Translations under genes and position numbers: made by a program
Notes under the pieces: model-generated
The model's input: only the letters and a program-made list of their open reading frames with translations
Databases searched by the model: none
Told to the model about the DNA's origin: nothing
NCBI GenBank assembly: GCA_944389715.1
Contig: CALXNI010000074.1
Coordinates: 1 to 9,779, forward strand
Direction: 5' to 3'
DNA: 9,779 nucleotides
Source: an uncultured Clostridia bacterium
GTDB taxonomy: Bacteria; Bacillota; Clostridia; TANB77; CAG-508
Shown: positions 7,051-9,779 of the stretch, piece by piece
Layout of the letters: every line of letters begins with the position of its first letter
Position numbering within the stretch: the stretch's first letter is position 1

Positions 7051-9698
7051 TTGGAAAAATTACTTTTAATAGATGGAAATAGTATAATAAATAGAGCATT
7101 TTATGGAATAATGGGCAATAAAATGCTAATGACAGAAGATCGGAACATATACAAATGCAGTATATGGATTTCTAAGCATATTATTTAAGGATTTAGAAGA
7201 TTTAAAGCCAGAGTATTTAGCAGTTGCATTTGATTTAAAAGCACCTACAAAAAGACATGAAATGTATGATAAATACAAAGCAAATAGAAAAGGTATGCCT
7301 GATGAACTAGCTCAGCAAATGCCAATATTAAAAGAGATTTTGAAAGCTATGAATATAGAAATTATCGAAAAAGAAGGATATGAAGCAGATGATATTTTAG
7401 GTACTCTTGCAAAATGGGGGCAAAGTAAAAACTTAGATGTTACAGTTTTAACAGGAGATAGAGATAGTTTCCAATTAATAGATAAAAATATAAAAGTAAG
7501 AATCCCAAGAACTAAAATGGGTAAAACAGAAGACCAAGATTATACAGTAGAAAAAATAGAAGAAGAATATGGAGTAGAGCCTTTAGATTTAATAGAAGTA
7601 AAAGGGCTTATGGGGGATACTTCAGATAATATTCCAGGAGTACCAGGAGTTGGAGAAAAAACTGCTTTAAATTTAATAAAAGAATATAAGACTATAGATG
7701 GAGTATATGAAAATATCGACAAGCAAAAAGGAAAACTCAAAGAAAAATTAGAAGAGAACAAGGATTTAGCTTATTTATCTAGAACATTAGGAACAATTAA
7801 TATAGATAGTCCTATAGAAAAAGATTTAAATAGATTAAAAGTAGAAGAATGGAATAGGCAAGAAGTATTAGAAATTTTTAAAAGATTAAAATTTAATAGA
7901 TTTATTGATAGATTTAATCTTGTTGGTGACGGAAATAATACTTTTGATGGAAATAAAAAAATAACTGTAGAGGTTGCACATTTAAGCGATCCAAAAGAAA
8001 CAAACATTATTAAAGAAGAAATATCATCACAAAAAATAATGTATTATTATCTAGATGAACAAAACTTTATAATCTACTCTGAAAAAGATAATGCTTCATA
8101 CTATGTAGAAGATTTACTAGAATTTAAAGATATATTTGAAAATAAAGATATACTAAAATGTGGATATAAACAAAAAGAAAATTATATTTTACTTTGGGAA
8201 AATAACATTAATGCAAAGAACTTAATGTTTGATGTTACAATTGCAGGTTATATATTAAACTCTAATATAAATAAGTATACAATAGAATATTTAGCAAATG
8301 AATATTTAGATTTTAATTTAGAAGAATATTTAAGTGAAGAAGGAATAAAAGAGGAAAACACTCAATTAAATTTATTTGATAATACTAAAAAAGAAAAGAA
8401 AGATGTAGCATTTATATATCCATATTTAATATTTAAACTATATAAAGTTTTAAGTAAAAAAATGCAAGAAGAAGATAATATAAATTTATTTAAAAAAATA
8501 GAGATGCCACTTACAGAAGTACTTGCAAGTATGCAATATGATGGGATTTATATAGACAAGCAAGAACTTTTAGACTTCGGAAAAGAACTTCAAAATAGAT
8601 TGGAAATACTAACAAAAGAAATATATGAACTTACTGGAGAAGAATTTAATATAAATTCAACTAAACAATTAGGAGAAGTGCTTTTTGAAAAATTAAAATT
8701 AACCGCTGTTAAAAAAACAAAAACTGGTTATTCAACAGATGTAGATGTATTAGAAAAGATAAAACACGAACATCCTGTAATTGAAAAAATATTAGAATAT
8801 AGGCAATTACAAAAATTAAATTCAACTTATGTAGAGGGGCTAATACCATACATTAGTGAAAAGACAGGAAGAATACATTCTAAATTTCATCAAACAGTTA
8901 CAACAACAGGAAGAATAAGTAGCACTGATCCAAATCTTCAAAATATTCCTACAAGAATGGAACTTGGAAGAAAATTAAGAAAAGTATTTAAACCAAAAGA
9001 AGGTGCAATATTTATAGATGCAGATTATTCACAAATTGAATTAAGGGTGCTTGCTCATATTTCTGAAGACAAAAATATGATTGATGCTTTTAATAATAAT
9101 GAAGATATTCACGCACAGGCTGCGTCAAAAGTATTTAATGTGCCAATAGAAGAAGTTACAAAAGAAGAACGTTCAAAAGCAAAAGCTGTTAATTTCGGAA
9201 TTGTTTATGGAATTAGTGACTTTGGATTAGGCGAGCAGTTACGGAGTATCAAGAAAAAAAGCAAAAGAATATATAGAACAGTATCTAGAAAAATATAGTG
9301 GAATAAAAGAATTTATGACAAATATAGTAGAAGAAACAAAAGAAAAAGGATATGTGGAAACACTTTATCATAGAAGAAGGTATGTTCCAGAGCTAAAATC
9401 TAATAATTACATGGTAAGACAATTTGGAAGCAGAGTTGCAATGAACACTCCAATACAAGGAACCGCTGCAGATATTATGAAAATTGCTATGATAAATGTA
9501 TACAACAAATTAAAAGAGAATAACCTTAAATCTAAATTGTTGGTACAAGTTCATGACGAATTGCTTATAGAAGCTGATATAGAAGAAGAAGCAAAAGTAA
9601 AAGAAATACTTAAAACAGAAATGGAAAATGTAATAAAATTAAAAGTACCTTTAGTTGCAGAAGTGTCAGAGGGGCATAGTTGGTATGAAGCCAAATAG
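7051..9698 (+). CDS. polA: DNA polymerase I, reading frame broken by two +1 shifts
   Basis: DNA polymerase I fills gaps and removes RNA primers in replication and repair. The frame runs in three pieces: 7051-7140, 7142-9241 and 9243-9698. Skipping the C at 7141 and at 9242 gives 881 residues, a normal clostridial length. The 5'-nuclease domain has LLLIDGNSIINRAF, YEADDILG (D113-D114), T-G-D136-R-D138 and G-D189-T-S-D192-N-I-P-G-V-P-G-V-G. The middle domain lacks a recognisable DEDD set, as in many Firmicutes, so proofreading is probably absent. The polymerase domain has TDPNLQNIP, motif A with D658-Y-S-Q-I-E663, the O-helix R707-x3-K711-x3-F715-x3-Y719, and motif C H834-D835-E836. Without recoding, translation ends after 45 codons at 7186, and the second break separates the O-helix from motif C. 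The internal ATGs at 7262 and 9315 have no good ribosome binding site, so independent fragments are unlikely. Pseudogene, sequence error and recoding all remain possible. Confidence 0.92.
7141..7144 (+). other. First polA +1 frameshift site (CGGA)
   Basis: The upstream frame reads ...M-T-E-D then CGG, and stops at TAA 7186-7188 after 14 unrelated codons. Reading GGA from 7142 instead gives G-T-Y-T-N-A-V-Y-G-F, the expected Pol I sequence with no residue gained or lost. The extra base is the C at 7141; its neighbours are T and G, so its placement is unambiguous and it is not in a homopolymer. No strong Shine-Dalgarno-like stimulator precedes it. Confidence 0.85.
9242..9245 (+). other. Second polA +1 frameshift site (CGGA)
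   Basis: The central frame reads G-L-G-E-Q-L then CGG, and stops at TAG 9296-9298 after 17 unrelated codons. Reading GGA from 9243 gives G-V-S-R-K-K-A-K-E-Y-I-E-Q-Y, the expected helix after the O-helix. The extra base is the C at 9242, between A and G. A run of seven A (9254-9260) lies nearby, but the G-V-S-R match before it puts the shift at the C. Confidence 0.82.
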
Positions 9699-9743
9699 AA
9701 TTAAATGAAAATTTGTAGGAATGATTAATTGCAAATGGTGTAG

Positions 9744-9765
9744 GGGTCGCCGCCCTCGGCGACCC
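9744..9765 (+). repeat. GC-rich palindrome after polA, REP-like or terminator hairpin
   Basis: GGGTCGCC (9744-9751) and GGCGACCC (9758-9765) form a perfect 8-bp stem around a 6-nt loop. It starts 45 nt after the polA stop. Its base composition is wholly unlike the surrounding AT-rich DNA. No T-run follows (GAAAATATTGG), so it is not a canonical intrinsic terminator. The form TGTAGGGG followed by a GC-rich stem resembles dispersed palindromic repeats common in clostridial and other genomes, so a REP/MITE-type repeat, or its left end, is the better reading. The rest of 9699-9779 holds no gene I can recognise. Confidence 0.65.
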
Positions 9766-9779
9766 GAAAATATTGGTAT

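Noticed and set aside
29..8007. Minus-strand open frames at 29-316, 721-909, 1578-1799, 2261-2449, 5530-5757, 6295-6555, 7540-7761 and 7771-8007.
   Set aside because: All lie opposite well-supported + strand genes and show no family motifs; they are shadows in AT-rich DNA.
9254..9260. Run of seven A after the second polA break, a possible transcriptional-slippage site explaining the shift.
   Set aside because: Loss of one A would restore the frame as L-R-S-I-K-K-K-A-K, but the +1 frame already reads G-V-S-R-K-K-A-K, the family sequence, before the run. The first break has no homopolymer at all. Slippage stays possible only as a secondary route.
7262..9298. A separate 678-codon gene starting at ATG 7262.
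   Set aside because: The same frame is open back to 7142 and encodes conserved Pol I sequence (G-T-Y-T-N-A-V-Y-G-F onward), and no Shine-Dalgarno precedes 7262. It is the middle piece of polA.
9315..9698. A separate 127-residue gene starting at ATG 9315.
   Set aside because: Homology to Pol I extends upstream to 9243 in the same frame and there is no ribosome binding site before 9315. It is the C-terminal piece of polA.
9744..9779. Canonical intrinsic terminator for polA.
   Set aside because: The stem is good but followed by GAAAATATTGG with no run of T, so a standard terminator is not supported on the + strand.
1..9779. CRISPR arrays, tRNA or rRNA genes, insertion sequences, riboswitches.
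   Set aside because: No regularly spaced direct repeats, tRNA cloverleaf, transposase motifs or long leader regions are visible; nearly all the window is coding.

Overview
This is a very AT-rich window with every gene on the + strand. Coding is dense, the proteins are rich in Lys, Asn and Ile, nearly all Arg codons are AGA, and Shine-Dalgarno sites are strong with some TTG starts. This fits a low-GC Firmicute, probably an anaerobic clostridial or related uncultured lineage. That placement is an inference from composition and protein style; there is no rRNA or other phylogenetic marker beyond polA.

Layout: (1) 1-351, the C-terminal end of a RhuM-family protein, cut by the window edge. (2) 341-7033, four head-to-tail membrane-protein genes that overlap or sit 12 nt apart: a GT-C glycosyltransferase with a D-E motif, a 933-residue protein joining a polytopic membrane half to an extracytoplasmic domain resembling an (alpha/alpha) toroid glycosidase, a UbiA-family prenyltransferase most like decaprenyl-phosphate phosphoribosyltransferase, and a GtrII-type glucosyltransferase. 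(3) 7051-9698, polA, encoding DNA polymerase I, starting at TTG behind a near-perfect Shine-Dalgarno. (4) 9699-9779, an 81-nt non-coding tail with a GC-rich perfect palindrome. I see no terminator or clear promoter between the genes, so the block could be one long transcript whose promoter lies upstream of the window.

The four membrane genes make sense as a surface-glycan module. The UbiA-like enzyme would load a pentose phosphate onto a polyprenyl-phosphate carrier, and the GT-C and GtrII-like enzymes would use lipid-linked sugars outside the membrane. The phosphatase and epimerase genes expected for a full polyprenyl-phosphate-ribose/arabinose route are not in view.

The most striking observation is in polA. 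The reading frame is broken twice, about 2.1 kb apart, and in the same way: one extra C placed exactly at a codon boundary before a conserved glycine GGA codon. Each break puts the codon CGG in frame. These are the only two in-frame CGG codons I can find in the window. Skipping one base at each gives a full-length 881-residue Pol I with all catalytic motifs. The choice is between systematic sequence error, a decaying gene, and real +1 recoding at a rare or unassigned CGG codon.
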